Source: Clostridia bacterium
GTDB lineage: Bacteria > Bacillota_A > Clostridia > Oscillospirales > UBA929
Direction of reading: 5' to 3'
Assembly: GCA_026001245.1 (NCBI GenBank)
Contig: BNZR01000021.1
Span: forward strand, 1 to 21,463
Length of the DNA stretch: 21,463 bases
Every line of letters begins with the position of its first letter. Position 1 is the first letter of the stretch. A model generated the notes under the pieces. That model was not told the origin of the DNA. It ran no database searches and saw only the letters and a program-made list of their open reading frames with translations. A program made the position numbers and the translations under genes. Positions 7,295 through 15,137 of this stretch are shown here, in pieces.

Positions 7295-8275
7295 ATGCCG
7301 AACATAACACAAATCACTGCCCACCGTATGGCACGGCAACATCTTATAACCCCCGCAACCGCCGCTGAATACGACGCGCTCTACCGCGATTTGTCGCCGG
7401 GCTACAACGTGTACTGGAACGGCTTCGGCGACCCGCCTACGCTGACCTATCGCGCCGATTTTGACGATATGGAGTACAATCGCCGCCGTCAAGCTTCGCG
7501 GGAGTTAGTCAAAGTGCGGCTGATGGGCGGTAATTTGGGTTGGATTGCGGCGGAGGATTTGGAGCTTTTCGCCTGTCTTTATCAAAAGCCGTTGGACAAG
7601 CCGAACGACCGCCAGTCCACACTATTGGATCTCATTGAGCGAGAAGGGCCGCTGAATATTCAACAAATGAAAGAATTTACCGGGCTGTTGGTCAAGGAAA
7701 TCACGCCTGCGTTGCACCGATTGCAGGAGGCATTTCTCATCTATGAGGATCAAAACGAGGGACAGGACGACCGAGGCTGGTATCTCTTTGGCGAGATGTT
7801 TCCGGAGGTAGATTTGCATAAATACAGCCGTGCGGACGCGTTGAAAATCCTGTTACAGCGGTTTGCGTATCGCATGGTGTGGTTTGACGCGGATATGGCA
7901 AAAAGTTATTTCAAATTGCCCGCAAAAGACATTAAATTAGCGATGGAGGGCTTGATTTTTTATGACGATTTGCCGGAAATCGCGTTGCCCAAATCTGTGT
8001 TTGCGATGCATAGAAACGATTTTCTGGTCAAATCGCATGAGTATATTTTGAAATCGTCATACCCCCACAACTACCCCGACACGCTATATTATCTGCTGAT
8101 TGACGGCGAATTTCATGGTGCGGTTGTGGGCAAATTTCGATACTCGCCCGAAGTCAATGATGTGATTTTGGACTTGCCGGAGGAGGAAGCGGCACGGCGC
8201 AAGGATGAAATTGTCGCGGCGATAAAGCGATTATGCGGCAAGATCCCGGAGAAATATATGGGGGAAGCATTATGA
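7295..8275 (+). CDS. AlkZ-like (HTH_42) winged-helix DNA glycosylase family protein
   Basis: The 326-residue protein resembles the HTH_42/AlkZ-YcaQ family. Its N-terminus is ITQITAHRMARQHLI; the middle holds winged-helix segments (LLDLIEREGPLNIQQMKEFTGL, about residues 107-130, and LLQRFAYRMVWFDADMAKSYF, about 184-204). The C-terminal beta-barrel contains YYLLIDGEFHGAVVGKFRY, the family's late domain that usually reads I-x-G-x-x-V/x-G. Relatives excise alkylated or crosslinked bases. The QxQ catalytic motif cannot be located with confidence in the N-terminus. ATG 7295 is preferred to an in-frame ATG at 7268 because AGAGAGTG lies directly upstream and the earlier ATG has no ribosome site. The stop overlaps the next gene (ATGA, 8272-8275). 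Confidence 0.72.
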   Translation: MPNITQITAHRMARQHLITPATAAEYDALYRDLSPGYNVYWNGFGDPPTLTYRADFDDMEYNRRRQASRELVKVRLMGGNLGWIAAEDLELFACLYQKPLDKPNDRQSTLLDLIEREGPLNIQQMKEFTGLLVKEITPALHRLQEAFLIYEDQNEGQDDRGWYLFGEMFPEVDLHKYSRADALKILLQRFAYRMVWFDADMAKSYFKLPAKDIKLAMEGLIFYDDLPEIALPKSVFAMHRNDFLVKSHEYILKSSYPHNYPDTLYYLLIDGEFHGAVVGKFRYSPEVNDVILDLPEEEAARRKDEIVAAIKRLCGKIPEKYMGEAL

Positions 8276-9255
8276 CAGACAAAACCACCGAACAAATCCT
8301 GCGGCGGCGTATGCATGGGCTGTATTTGTCGCGTCAATGTGACGATATTGTGCAGCTTTCTCGCGAATTGCTTGGTTTGCATTGCTGGTTTCACCGTAAT
8401 GTCGTCTTTTCCGCGTTGATTCGCGGCGCGGATTTGACAGATTGGAAGACCGCGCTGACCAAAACGTGGGTACATCACGCGTTGCACGGCGTGGCGTTCG
8501 AGGATTTGCCCACATTGTTGGCCGTTCACGGCGGCGAGTGGCGATGGGGCGATCCGTATCGTGAAATCGCCGAAAAGGCCATGCTTTTGATGGAAGACGG
8601 CATATGTTCCCGCACCGAAATGCGTCATATTTTCGCGGAGGAATATGACCCGGAGATTGTGGAGCGGGCGTTATCGTCATGGGGCGGGATTTTTATTGAA
8701 TTGGCGCGGCTCGGAAAAGTGGCCTTTCGTGACATGACCAGCCGCGATTTTGACTTAATCTCCGCCGAGCCGACGCAAACACTCGACGAGGTGTTGCCGG
8801 GGCTTTTTCGCAGGTTTTTGGGGGCTTACGCCCCCGCAACGCTTGCGGATGCGGCGTTGTTTTTCGGACTAATGAGAAACGACAAAAAGCAATTATCCGC
8901 GCTGGATTTAAGCGAATATGAGCGGTTTGAGTATAACAAAAGTGTGTATTATTATATAGATAATGGCGAGGATATGAACGATATTCCGGAATTGACGCTA
9001 CTATCGGGCTTTGACCCGTTGATTGTGTCCTACAGCGAGCGCGGCGCGGTTTTGCCGCCGGAATACAAAAAAGCGGTTATATTGAGTTCCGGGATTTGCC
9101 TGCCGACAATCGCGGTAAACGGGCAGGTTGCGGGGCTGTGGAACATCAAAAAAGGTGAGCCGACTGTGCAGTTTTTCAAAAGTCAGCCAAAGCGTATCAA
9201 AAACGCCGCTATGGAATGGGTCGAAAGCATGATTTACCCCACAAAAGTCTACTAA
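8272..9255 (+). CDS. AlkZ-like (HTH_42) winged-helix protein, altered catalytic motif
   Basis: The 327-residue product has the layout of AlkZ-family proteins: an N-terminal ILRRRMHGLYLS helix, a winged-helix array in the middle (RTEMRHIF about residue 110; LGAYAPATLADAALFFGL about 186-203), then LLSGFDPLIVSY, the family's barrel-entry segment, and a C-terminal barrel with PTIAVNGQVAGLWNIKKG. In characterised AlkZ enzymes the catalytic pair is a QxQ motif in an LLGxQxQ-type helix. Here the aligned stretch LLGLHCWFH gives His37-Cys38-Trp39, so both Gln are replaced. It may be non-catalytic or use different chemistry. The start at 8272 follows GGGGGA and overlaps the upstream stop by four bases. 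Confidence 0.75.
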   Translation: MTDKTTEQILRRRMHGLYLSRQCDDIVQLSRELLGLHCWFHRNVVFSALIRGADLTDWKTALTKTWVHHALHGVAFEDLPTLLAVHGGEWRWGDPYREIAEKAMLLMEDGICSRTEMRHIFAEEYDPEIVERALSSWGGIFIELARLGKVAFRDMTSRDFDLISAEPTQTLDEVLPGLFRRFLGAYAPATLADAALFFGLMRNDKKQLSALDLSEYERFEYNKSVYYYIDNGEDMNDIPELTLLSGFDPLIVSYSERGAVLPPEYKKAVILSSGICLPTIAVNGQVAGLWNIKKGEPTVQFFKSQPKRIKNAAMEWVESMIYPTKVY

Positions 9256-9274
9256 AAAAGAAGGAGGGCATAGT

Positions 9275-9772
9275 ATGAACTGGCGAATCGAAGAAAGAGA
9301 AGCATTTGAGGTCTTCGGAATTGAGCGAATTTTCGGCAAGGATAAAATGGGTGAAATTCCGGGGTTTTGGACAGAATGTCAGCAGAACGGCGAGGAAAAC
9401 AGGCTTGTCGCGGCGTCCGGCCAGGAGTGTGTAAAGTCCGGCGCGTTGCTAATCAAAGGAATCTGCGGCTACAGAGAGGATATTGACTACGACAATCAAT
9501 TTGCGTACATGCTGGGCGTATACAAAACTGAGAAATCGAACACAGCCGGATATACCACAACGACGATTCCAAAATCCACATGGGCGGTGTTTCGCAGTGA
9601 CAAAATTGACGGCTTCGGCGCGGCAATTCCCACACTTTTCAGCCGCGCCTACAGCGAGTGGTTGCCGACCTCCGACTACGACAAGTCAAATACCGCCGAT
9701 TTAGAGGTATATTATATGGCCGAGGACGGCAGTTTTTACGAAGAAGTGTGGATTCCAGTGAAGAAAAGATAG
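9275..9772 (+). CDS. Stand-alone GyrI-like / effector-binding domain protein
   Basis: The 165-residue protein opens with MNWRIEEREAFEVFGIERIF and ends with a strand pattern (LEVYYMAEDGSFYEEVWIPVKK) diagnostic of GyrI-like (AraC effector-binding, SHS2-type) domains. FWTECQQNG and STWAVFRS are typical internal segments. These domains bind small hydrophobic or cationic ligands and some hydrolyse or sequester toxins; the E. coli GyrI relative protects gyrase. No DNA-binding domain is present. An AAGGAGGG ribosome site precedes it, and it follows the third AlkZ-like gene by 19 bases. Its neighbour downstream contains the same domain fused to an AraC regulator, suggesting a shared ligand. Confidence 0.85.
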   Translation: MNWRIEEREAFEVFGIERIFGKDKMGEIPGFWTECQQNGEENRLVAASGQECVKSGALLIKGICGYREDIDYDNQFAYMLGVYKTEKSNTAGYTTTTIPKSTWAVFRSDKIDGFGAAIPTLFSRAYSEWLPTSDYDKSNTADLEVYYMAEDGSFYEEVWIPVKKR

Positions 9773-9830
9773 CAATTTCGGTCGAGCGATGCGGCTTAAA
9801 ACGTGCTATTCTATTCACGGAGGTAATTCG

Positions 9831-10724
9831 ATGGATGCTATAAAAATCGCCGCCGTGAGCAAAATGCAGAGTCACATCGCCGCGCATTTGGACGAGGACA
9901 TCACGCTGGACGCTTTGGCCGCCGTCGCGGGCTACAGCAAATATCACGCGGCGCGGATTTTCAAGGAGCTGACCGGAAAGTCGCCCCTTGAAACCGTCCG
10001 CGCCCTGCGACTGACCAAAGCGGCGCAGACTTTGCAGAAAAGTGATGAAAAAGTTGTAAATGTGGCGTTGGACAGCGGTTTCGATTCGCATGACGGCTTT
10101 ACGCGAGCGTTTGCGCGTCAATTTGCCATCACACCGCAGAAATATCAGCGCGAAATTCCGGCGGTGAATTGGTTTTTGGCGCACCCCATCGAAGCCTACT
10201 ACATTTTGAAAGAAGGCACGCATATCATGAGTAACGAAAGGGTATCAAAAATCGTCACAGTCACAACGGTGGAACGCCCCGCCCGCAAGCTGATTTTTCT
10301 GCGAAATAAAGCGGAGGACTACTTTGCCGCGTGTGAAGAAGTGGGTTGCGATTGGGAGGGCTTTTACAACAGTATTCCCGAAAAATTTGACACTGCGGCG
10401 GGCGGAAAATTGCCTAAAAGCTTGCAAAATCCCGATTTGGGCAACAATGCGTTTTGTGTTGAAGTGCCGCTGGATTACGACAAACCGTTGCCCGACGGCT
10501 ACGAAATCGCCGAATTGCCGCCCGGAACATATCTCTATTTCAACGGTATGCCGTTTGAAGATCAGAACAATTTTTGTATTGCAATCGGCATTTTAAATGA
10601 GGCGATTGAGGCGTATCCTTTTGAGCGGTTTGGCTGGCAAAAATCAGACGACAACCCGGTTCTTGGTATGGGCGCGGAGAGCGAAACGGGTGCGCGCACG
10701 GCGATTCCGGTGCGGAAAATCTAA
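9831..10724 (+). CDS. AraC-family regulator with C-terminal GyrI-like domain (Rob-like)
   Basis: The 297-residue regulator has an N-terminal AraC DNA-binding domain with two helix-turn-helix units (about residues 8-105; LAAVAGYSKYHAARIFKELTG and VALDSGFDSHDGFTRAF are the two cores), a short linker, and a C-terminal GyrI-like effector-binding domain (about 137-297, with WEGFYNSIPEKFD, CVEVPLDYD and FERFGWQ). This order, DNA-binding domain first, is that of Rob/BmrR-like multidrug sensors. ATG 9831 follows GGAGGTAATTCG; an earlier in-frame ATG at 9789 lacks a ribosome site. It is the last gene of the plus-strand run, and its stop overlaps the convergent membrane protein gene by three to four bases. 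It may sense a toxic ligand and control the upstream genes. Confidence 0.93.
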   Translation: MDAIKIAAVSKMQSHIAAHLDEDITLDALAAVAGYSKYHAARIFKELTGKSPLETVRALRLTKAAQTLQKSDEKVVNVALDSGFDSHDGFTRAFARQFAITPQKYQREIPAVNWFLAHPIEAYYILKEGTHIMSNERVSKIVTVTTVERPARKLIFLRNKAEDYFAACEEVGCDWEGFYNSIPEKFDTAAGGKLPKSLQNPDLGNNAFCVEVPLDYDKPLPDGYEIAELPPGTYLYFNGMPFEDQNNFCIAIGILNEAIEAYPFERFGWQKSDDNPVLGMGAESETGARTAIPVRKI

Positions 10725-11380
10725 TCTCTCGATTTACGAAGTTCCCCGAATCCCATTGACACCAGCCACACATAGCAGATTGTTTTGGGAATCATCAACA
10801 TTCCAAGCATTGGAACGGCGTCCGCCCCCAAAACCACCGGGACATAAAACGCGAAAGAGAGCAGAATCGCCAGCCACGCGTTGCGGAATTGCCTATCCTT
10901 GTGCTTTCGCGCTTCGACAAAAGACATACAAATCAAGATAAGCCCCAAAATCAGAAACGGGATATTTCGATATATCCCCCAGCTAAGCGGCGCGTCGGCA
11001 CTGAACCAATCATTTTGAGGGAAAAGGCACAACGCGATTCTAGCGGCGGCAAGAACATAAATCGCCGCCGTCAGACGCGTTTTTGTGTTATATCTTGACC
11101 GCAAAAAATGATATAAAATTACATAGAAAACGGTCATTGTGATTGATGTGGTAAGCTTGCCAAAGCCCAGTGCCGCAACGTTTGCGTCCATGCTATCGGT
11201 CAGCAGACTGTACGCCCTGGGAACAAGGTGAAACGCGTCGCCGCACCCCAGCACAATCGCCATGCTTCCGAATAGACGAAATTGTGGATTACCCCGCGAT
11301 TTGATGCATATAAACACGCCCATAAAAAGGACTGTGCCAAGATAAAGAATATCAAAAATCGTTTCCATGATGGCTTGCAT
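10721..11380 (-). CDS. Seven-helix integral membrane protein of unknown function
   Basis: The 219-residue protein is almost entirely membrane helices; about seven can be seen (approximate cores: ETIFDILYLGTVLFMGVFI, FGSMAIVLGCGDAFHLVP, TTSITMTVFYVILYHFL, AAIYVLAAARIALCLF, IPFLILGLILICMSFV, WLAILLSFAFYVPVVLG, MLMIPKTICYVWLVSMG). Charged loops between them carry KSRGNPQF, RSRYNTKT and EARKHKDRQ. No family was recognised with certainty. ATG 11380 is chosen because GGGGTGA lies eight bases upstream; an in-frame GTG at 11386 and a later ATG are alternatives. It is the last gene of the M20 peptidase-symporter operon, directly after the symporter stop, and may act with that transporter. The 3' end overlaps the convergent AraC gene. 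Confidence 0.78.
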   Translation of the reverse strand: MQAIMETIFDILYLGTVLFMGVFICIKSRGNPQFRLFGSMAIVLGCGDAFHLVPRAYSLLTDSMDANVAALGFGKLTTSITMTVFYVILYHFLRSRYNTKTRLTAAIYVLAAARIALCLFPQNDWFSADAPLSWGIYRNIPFLILGLILICMSFVEARKHKDRQFRNAWLAILLSFAFYVPVVLGADAVPMLGMLMIPKTICYVWLVSMGFGELRKSRD

Positions 11381-11386
11381 AGCCAC

Positions 11387-12751
11387 TCACCCCTTTCGTT
11401 TCATAGCCTCGCTGTGATCCTTTTCAACCGTCAGGAAAAAGGCTGCGGCGAACATTATTGCCGTGATTATGGCCGGAACCCAGCTCATCATCACATCTAT
11501 CACATGAATCGCGGCCTCCGGCTGAACCTGCAAATCCGCGTTGTAGCCCGCGACGGCGAGCGAAATTGTGAGTATTTGCGTCATTCCCGCAACGCCCAAT
11601 TTGCTGGCCAAATTGTCGGTGGTTGCAATCATACTGTCTATGCGGCGGCCCTCGTTGACCTCAATAATATCCACAATGTCATTACGATTGACATTTAAAA
11701 GTACAAATGCCAGCGCGATGGTCAGTCCGAGCGTTATTGTGTTAACGTACATCGCGGGGACGGACGACGGGTCGATTATTATCCAAACCTTGCCCAAAAT
11801 CGCGACAGCCGCGCCGAGCATCATTGATTTTCTGCGCCCGAATTTCTTTTCAATCGGGGCGACAAATAATGTACCGACTATGTTTGCCACAAGGAATACT
11901 GCCTGAAACATCGTCGCGGCGGAGGTACTGCCCAAAACGTAAGTCGCGTAATACGTCAAACATGTCATAAGCAGCATATTTATAACGCCGTAGCACACAA
12001 AATACAGCGTATTTAACCACCAAGATTTACAGCGAAACAGCATACCCGCGACGCGCTTTACGCTCACGCGGTCGTCCTCGTCAGAAATCGGTTTTACGCG
12101 TTCGCGGGTCGTGAAATAGTGTATAAAACTGCCGCCGATTACAATCGCGCCCATAATTATGGCGACGATTAAAAACCCGCGAGAACCACTGCCAGCAATC
12201 AGATTGCCGTCCTCCCCCAGCGCGCCGAAAAGCTTAAGCAACGGCAGACACGCCACAGCTCCCACCCCGGAACCCAGGCACGCGCCCAAATTGCGGAACA
12301 CATTGATAGAGCGGCGCTCCCCGTCGTCATCCGTGGCCAGACCGCTCATGCTATTATACGGTATGCCTGTGAACGTGTTAAAAACCTCAAAAAGTATGTA
12401 CACCACAAGCGAAATGATTATGGCCGGGGTTTCGGAAACGCCGAAATCCGTGAATAAAAGTACGACCAACACGCCCCACGGAATGGAGTACCACAGCGCG
12501 AACGGGCGTATCCTCTCGCCATTCTTAAACCGGTGGTTAACCGACCAAAAGCCCATAATTGGGTCGTTTATCGCGTCCCAAATCATGCCGATTGTTAGAA
12601 CAACGCCCGCCCAAAAGATGTTTATTCTGAGTATATTTGTGAGGAAAAACAGGTAATACATATTCTTAAATATGTACACAATATTGCTGGAACACGAAAA
12701 CGCGCCAAACCCCAGCTTTTCGCCGATTTTAATCTTCGGAATCTTTCCCAT
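11387..12751 (-). CDS. GPH-family (MelB-like) sugar:cation symporter, MFS
   Basis: The 454-residue protein is a 12-helix glycoside-pentoside-hexuronide symporter. Recognisable motifs are the N-terminal GEKLGFGAFSCSSNIVY, the cation-site segment WDAINDPIMGFWSVNHRF with its family Asp residues, the following ERIRPFALWYSIPWG loop, and PYNSMSGLATDDDGERRSI before helix 5. The central loop (about residues 215-235) is charged, as in the family. Members take up glycosides or hexuronides with Na+ or H+; the substrate is unknown, and some GPH proteins move drugs or lipids. The gene begins two bases after the M20 peptidase stop, with its ribosome site GGAGG inside the peptidase 3' end, so the pair is one transcription unit. 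Confidence 0.92.
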   Translation of the reverse strand: MGKIPKIKIGEKLGFGAFSCSSNIVYIFKNMYYLFFLTNILRINIFWAGVVLTIGMIWDAINDPIMGFWSVNHRFKNGERIRPFALWYSIPWGVLVVLLFTDFGVSETPAIIISLVVYILFEVFNTFTGIPYNSMSGLATDDDGERRSINVFRNLGACLGSGVGAVACLPLLKLFGALGEDGNLIAGSGSRGFLIVAIIMGAIVIGGSFIHYFTTRERVKPISDEDDRVSVKRVAGMLFRCKSWWLNTLYFVCYGVINMLLMTCLTYYATYVLGSTSAATMFQAVFLVANIVGTLFVAPIEKKFGRRKSMMLGAAVAILGKVWIIIDPSSVPAMYVNTITLGLTIALAFVLLNVNRNDIVDIIEVNEGRRIDSMIATTDNLASKLGVAGMTQILTISLAVAGYNADLQVQPEAAIHVIDVMMSWVPAIITAIMFAAAFFLTVEKDHSEAMKRKG

Positions 12752-12753
12752 TG

Positions 12754-14079
12754 TTACAATCCTCCCAATATTGCTTCAAAAAATGTTATCATTCGCGTGT
12801 AGTTTTCCACGCTGATATTTTCGTCGCGATTGTGAATTGTGTCTTTCTCCGCGTTTGTTACGCTAATCGGCGTGAAACGATATATATTTTCGCATATATC
12901 GGAGTACTTTCTAGCGTCCGCGCCGCCCAACATAAGATACGGCGTAACAATCGCGCCGGGATACAGCTCCTTTGTGTGCTTGGCGATACGCTCGTAAAAA
13001 TCCCCGCTGTGTGGGGAAATCGCGGTTGCCTCCTCCCCCGGCCACACGCGGATACTGACGGGAATCTCCGCCGCAAGTTTTTTGAAATGCTCGGTCACAG
13101 CGTCCACCGTGTCCCCCGACAACAACCGCACATTGACCGTAACCGACGCGGACAGCGGCAGTACGTTCACCGCGTCGCTGGCCTTGGCCTGAGTCGCGGC
13201 AAAGGTCGTGCGTATCATCGCGTTGGTGACAGGGCTTTTTGAAAGCGTATTTTTCAGCACTCCACTAAAAATTCCGGAGTGTTTTACCACAAACTCCGTC
13301 ACGCCGCCCATTTCGGGGCTTATATTTTTGAACATCGCGAGTACGGGCGGGGTGAGCCGCGCCGGAAGCGGATTGTTTTCAATGCGGCGGATAATTTCGG
13401 CAACTTGCCCCAATGCCGTGGTTTTCGGCGGCGTAGAGCTGTGTCCGCCGTTGCCCTTCACCGTGATTTCGTATTGATTGCTGGCTTTTTCGGCTACGCC
13501 GATCAGCGCGACCGGGGATTTTACGCCCGCTATCGCGCCGGTTACGACCATGCCGCCCTCGTCCAGCACGCCGCCCAAGCGTATTCCGCGCCGGGTCAAG
13601 ATTTCAACGATTTTCTCCGCGCCCTGCGCACCGCCGACCTCCTCGTCGTGGCCGTAGGCGAAATACACGTCCCCCTCCGGCGCAAAGCCTTGGCGCATAA
13701 GAGCTTCGGCGGCCTCCATGTGAGCCGTGAGCTGGCTTTTTATGTCCAGCGTGCCGCGCCCCCACACGCGGCCATCGGCAAGCGCCCCCGAAAACGCAGG
13801 GTGCGTCCAATCGTTGCCCGCGGGTACCACGTCATAATGCGCGGTGAAAAGTATCGGCACACGCGAGGAATCCTTGCCGCGCCAGCGATAGAGCAGGGCG
13901 TAGGTGTTAACGCGCTCCAGCTCGCAGGTGGCGTGAAACAGCGGAAACGCCTCCGCAAGAAAGCTCAAAAATTCGTCAAACGGGGCAAAATCCGTGTCCT
14001 CATAGCGCGGCGCGCTCAACGTGGGGATCTGAATAGCGCGAGAAAGACGGGCGATTACATCAGGCAAAGCGGTATCCAT
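12754..14079 (-). CDS. M20-family metallopeptidase (carboxypeptidase/aminoacylase type)
   Basis: The 441-residue enzyme belongs to the M20 di-zinc peptidase family and is closest in style to the CPS1/PM20D1 carboxypeptidase or aminoacylase branch. Zinc ligands and catalytic residues are visible: His81 and Asp83 in TAHYDVVPAG, Asp112 in GRGTLDIKS, the catalytic Glu146-Glu147 pair in GHDEEVGG, a later Asp in LDEGG, and a C-terminal His in TIHNRDENI. The insert with KGNGGHSSTPP is the typical dimerisation/lid domain. No signal peptide is seen, so it is likely cytosolic, cleaving a small N-acyl or peptide substrate brought in by the co-transcribed symporter. GGAGG lies eight bases before the ATG. 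It looks more GC-rich than the glycan operon to its right. Confidence 0.93.
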   Translation of the reverse strand: MDTALPDVIARLSRAIQIPTLSAPRYEDTDFAPFDEFLSFLAEAFPLFHATCELERVNTYALLYRWRGKDSSRVPILFTAHYDVVPAGNDWTHPAFSGALADGRVWGRGTLDIKSQLTAHMEAAEALMRQGFAPEGDVYFAYGHDEEVGGAQGAEKIVEILTRRGIRLGGVLDEGGMVVTGAIAGVKSPVALIGVAEKASNQYEITVKGNGGHSSTPPKTTALGQVAEIIRRIENNPLPARLTPPVLAMFKNISPEMGGVTEFVVKHSGIFSGVLKNTLSKSPVTNAMIRTTFAATQAKASDAVNVLPLSASVTVNVRLLSGDTVDAVTEHFKKLAAEIPVSIRVWPGEEATAISPHSGDFYERIAKHTKELYPGAIVTPYLMLGGADARKYSDICENIYRFTPISVTNAEKDTIHNRDENISVENYTRMITFFEAILGGL

Positions 14080-14129
14080 AGAATCAACCTCCGACCGGGA
14101 TTTAGAATAAATGCGCGGTAAATTGATTT

Positions 14130-14158
14130 AGTATACCACGAAAACAAGCCGCTGTCAA
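14130..14158 (-). promoter_or_regulatory. Near-consensus sigma-A promoter for the M20-symporter operon
   Basis: On the minus strand a perfect TTGACA (14153-14158) and TATACT (14130-14135) are separated by 17 bases. The start site would be near 14123, about 44 bases before the ATG at 14079. The strength suggests constitutive or repressor-controlled expression. Confidence 0.85.
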
Positions 14159-14171
14159 GCGATAAGAAGAA

Positions 14172-14196
14172 TAAAGCCGACGTGAAGCCCGCTTTA
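14172..14196 (-). terminator. Possible weak terminator after the glycan operon
   Basis: On the minus strand TAAAGC and GCTTTA form a 6-bp stem with a 13-base loop, followed by TTCTTCTT. The stem includes the stop codon of the KdsB-like gene. The stem is short and its T-tract is interrupted, but it is the only hairpin between the glycan operon and the strong promoter just downstream. Confidence 0.35.
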
Positions 14197-14925
14197 CTTT
14201 TTTCCGGCTATGATATTCCGCACAATTTCAAGGTTTTTCGGCGTGTCTACCCCGATTTGCCGGGCGGTTGTATGAATTAGTTGAACGGGTATGAAATGCT
14301 CTAAATATCGCAACAACGTGATGCTTTCTATAGCCTCCAATACCCCTATCGGTGTTGAGACGAAAAAATCTAGCGCTTTTTTGTTATAGCATTCTATTCC
14401 GACCAAGCGTTTAAGCGCATAATTTACGCTTTTGTACGGGTAAGGGATAATGCTACGGCTAATGAATACGCAACGATTGCTCGAATTTACGGCCACTTTC
14501 ATGCTTGCGCTGTCGTAGGCCTCGACCGGGTCGTCAAAATTGCGCATAAGTGAGCGCACAACATATTCGCCGCTTTCATCAAATTTCGGTAGCACCTGCT
14601 CCACCGCTGCCGACTCGGTTAGCGGTTCGTCGCCGCAAATAACGGCATAAAAGTCCGCCGGAACGGCTTCCGCTACCTCGTGTACGCGGTGTACATGTGT
14701 GCTGTGTTCGGGATTTGTCATTACGGCGTTCATGTTATACGCTTTACATGCTTCCATGACGCGTTCGTCGTCTACAGCGCAGATTACATCGGTTAATCCC
14801 TTTACTTCCAAGGCTTTTTGGTACGTCCACCAGAGCATGGGGCGGCCGCAAATATCCGCCAATGGTTTGCCGGGGATACGCGACGATTTATAACGCGCAG
14901 GGATTATGCCTAGAGTTTTAGCCAT
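14194..14925 (-). CDS. CMP-Kdo synthetase-like nucleotidyltransferase (KdsB-like)
   Basis: The 243-residue enzyme resembles 3-deoxy-manno-octulosonate cytidylyltransferase, which couples CTP to Kdo to give CMP-Kdo in the cytoplasm. The nucleotide-binding N-terminus reads LGIIPARYKSSRIPGKPLADI (residues 5 onward), followed by CGRPMLWW. A GDEPL segment corresponds to the family QGDEP motif, with Cys in place of Gln. The C-terminus has IGVDTPKNLEIVR, matching the family's closing VDTPEDLE-type motif. Several positions are divergent, so another 2-keto-3-deoxy sugar is possible. The start at 14925 is chosen because AAAGGATG lies just upstream and the family N-terminus begins there; an upstream in-frame ATG would add an implausible 37 residues. 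It is the last gene of the glycan operon. Confidence 0.8.
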   Translation of the reverse strand: MAKTLGIIPARYKSSRIPGKPLADICGRPMLWWTYQKALEVKGLTDVICAVDDERVMEACKAYNMNAVMTNPEHSTHVHRVHEVAEAVPADFYAVICGDEPLTESAAVEQVLPKFDESGEYVVRSLMRNFDDPVEAYDSASMKVAVNSSNRCVFISRSIIPYPYKSVNYALKRLVGIECYNKKALDFFVSTPIGVLEAIESITLLRYLEHFIPVQLIHTTARQIGVDTPKNLEIVRNIIAGKK

Positions 14926-14947
14926 TTCAAGGCATCCTTTCTTCTGA

Positions 14948-15137
14948 TCAAACAGGCTGATCCGGTCGTAAGTTACATATTGTGTCGCGGAGCAATTCCG
15001 CAACTTTTTGATTGCCCCACGCGTTAAGAGTATCACTTGTGCTAAACATCAAGGCGGGGCGGGGATTTATTTTTGCTATGGATGATGCGTCAACCTTAAT
15101 CACAGGGGCTTCCAGCCCATCAAATGTAAATACCCTC
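14948..15137 (-). other. Orphan open frame between the two CMP-sugar synthetase genes
   Basis: After the NeuA-like stop, one frame stays open for about 60 codons, with a protein-like run (EAPVIKVDASSIAKINPR, then LMFSTSDTLNAWGNQKVAE) and a stop at 14948-14950. AGGAGG at its beginning is followed by TTG-ATG in a different frame, which stops after six codons; the long frame itself has no good start. It could be a gene broken by a one-base indel near its start, the remnant of a larger gene, or chance. I do not recognise the sequence. Confidence 0.3.

Noticed and set aside
9639..10223. 194-codon minus-strand open frame across the GyrI-like/AraC junction
   Set aside because: It spans two well-supported plus-strand genes and shows no domain or start signal.
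13279..14121. 280-codon plus-strand open frame opposite the M20 peptidase
   Set aside because: Its Arg/Ala/His-rich composition is typical of an antisense shadow of GC-rich coding DNA; the minus strand encodes all M20 metal ligands and has a clear promoter.
14926..15036. 37-residue N-terminal extension of the KdsB-like protein
   Set aside because: The extension does not resemble the family, and AAAGGATG directly precedes the ATG at 14925.
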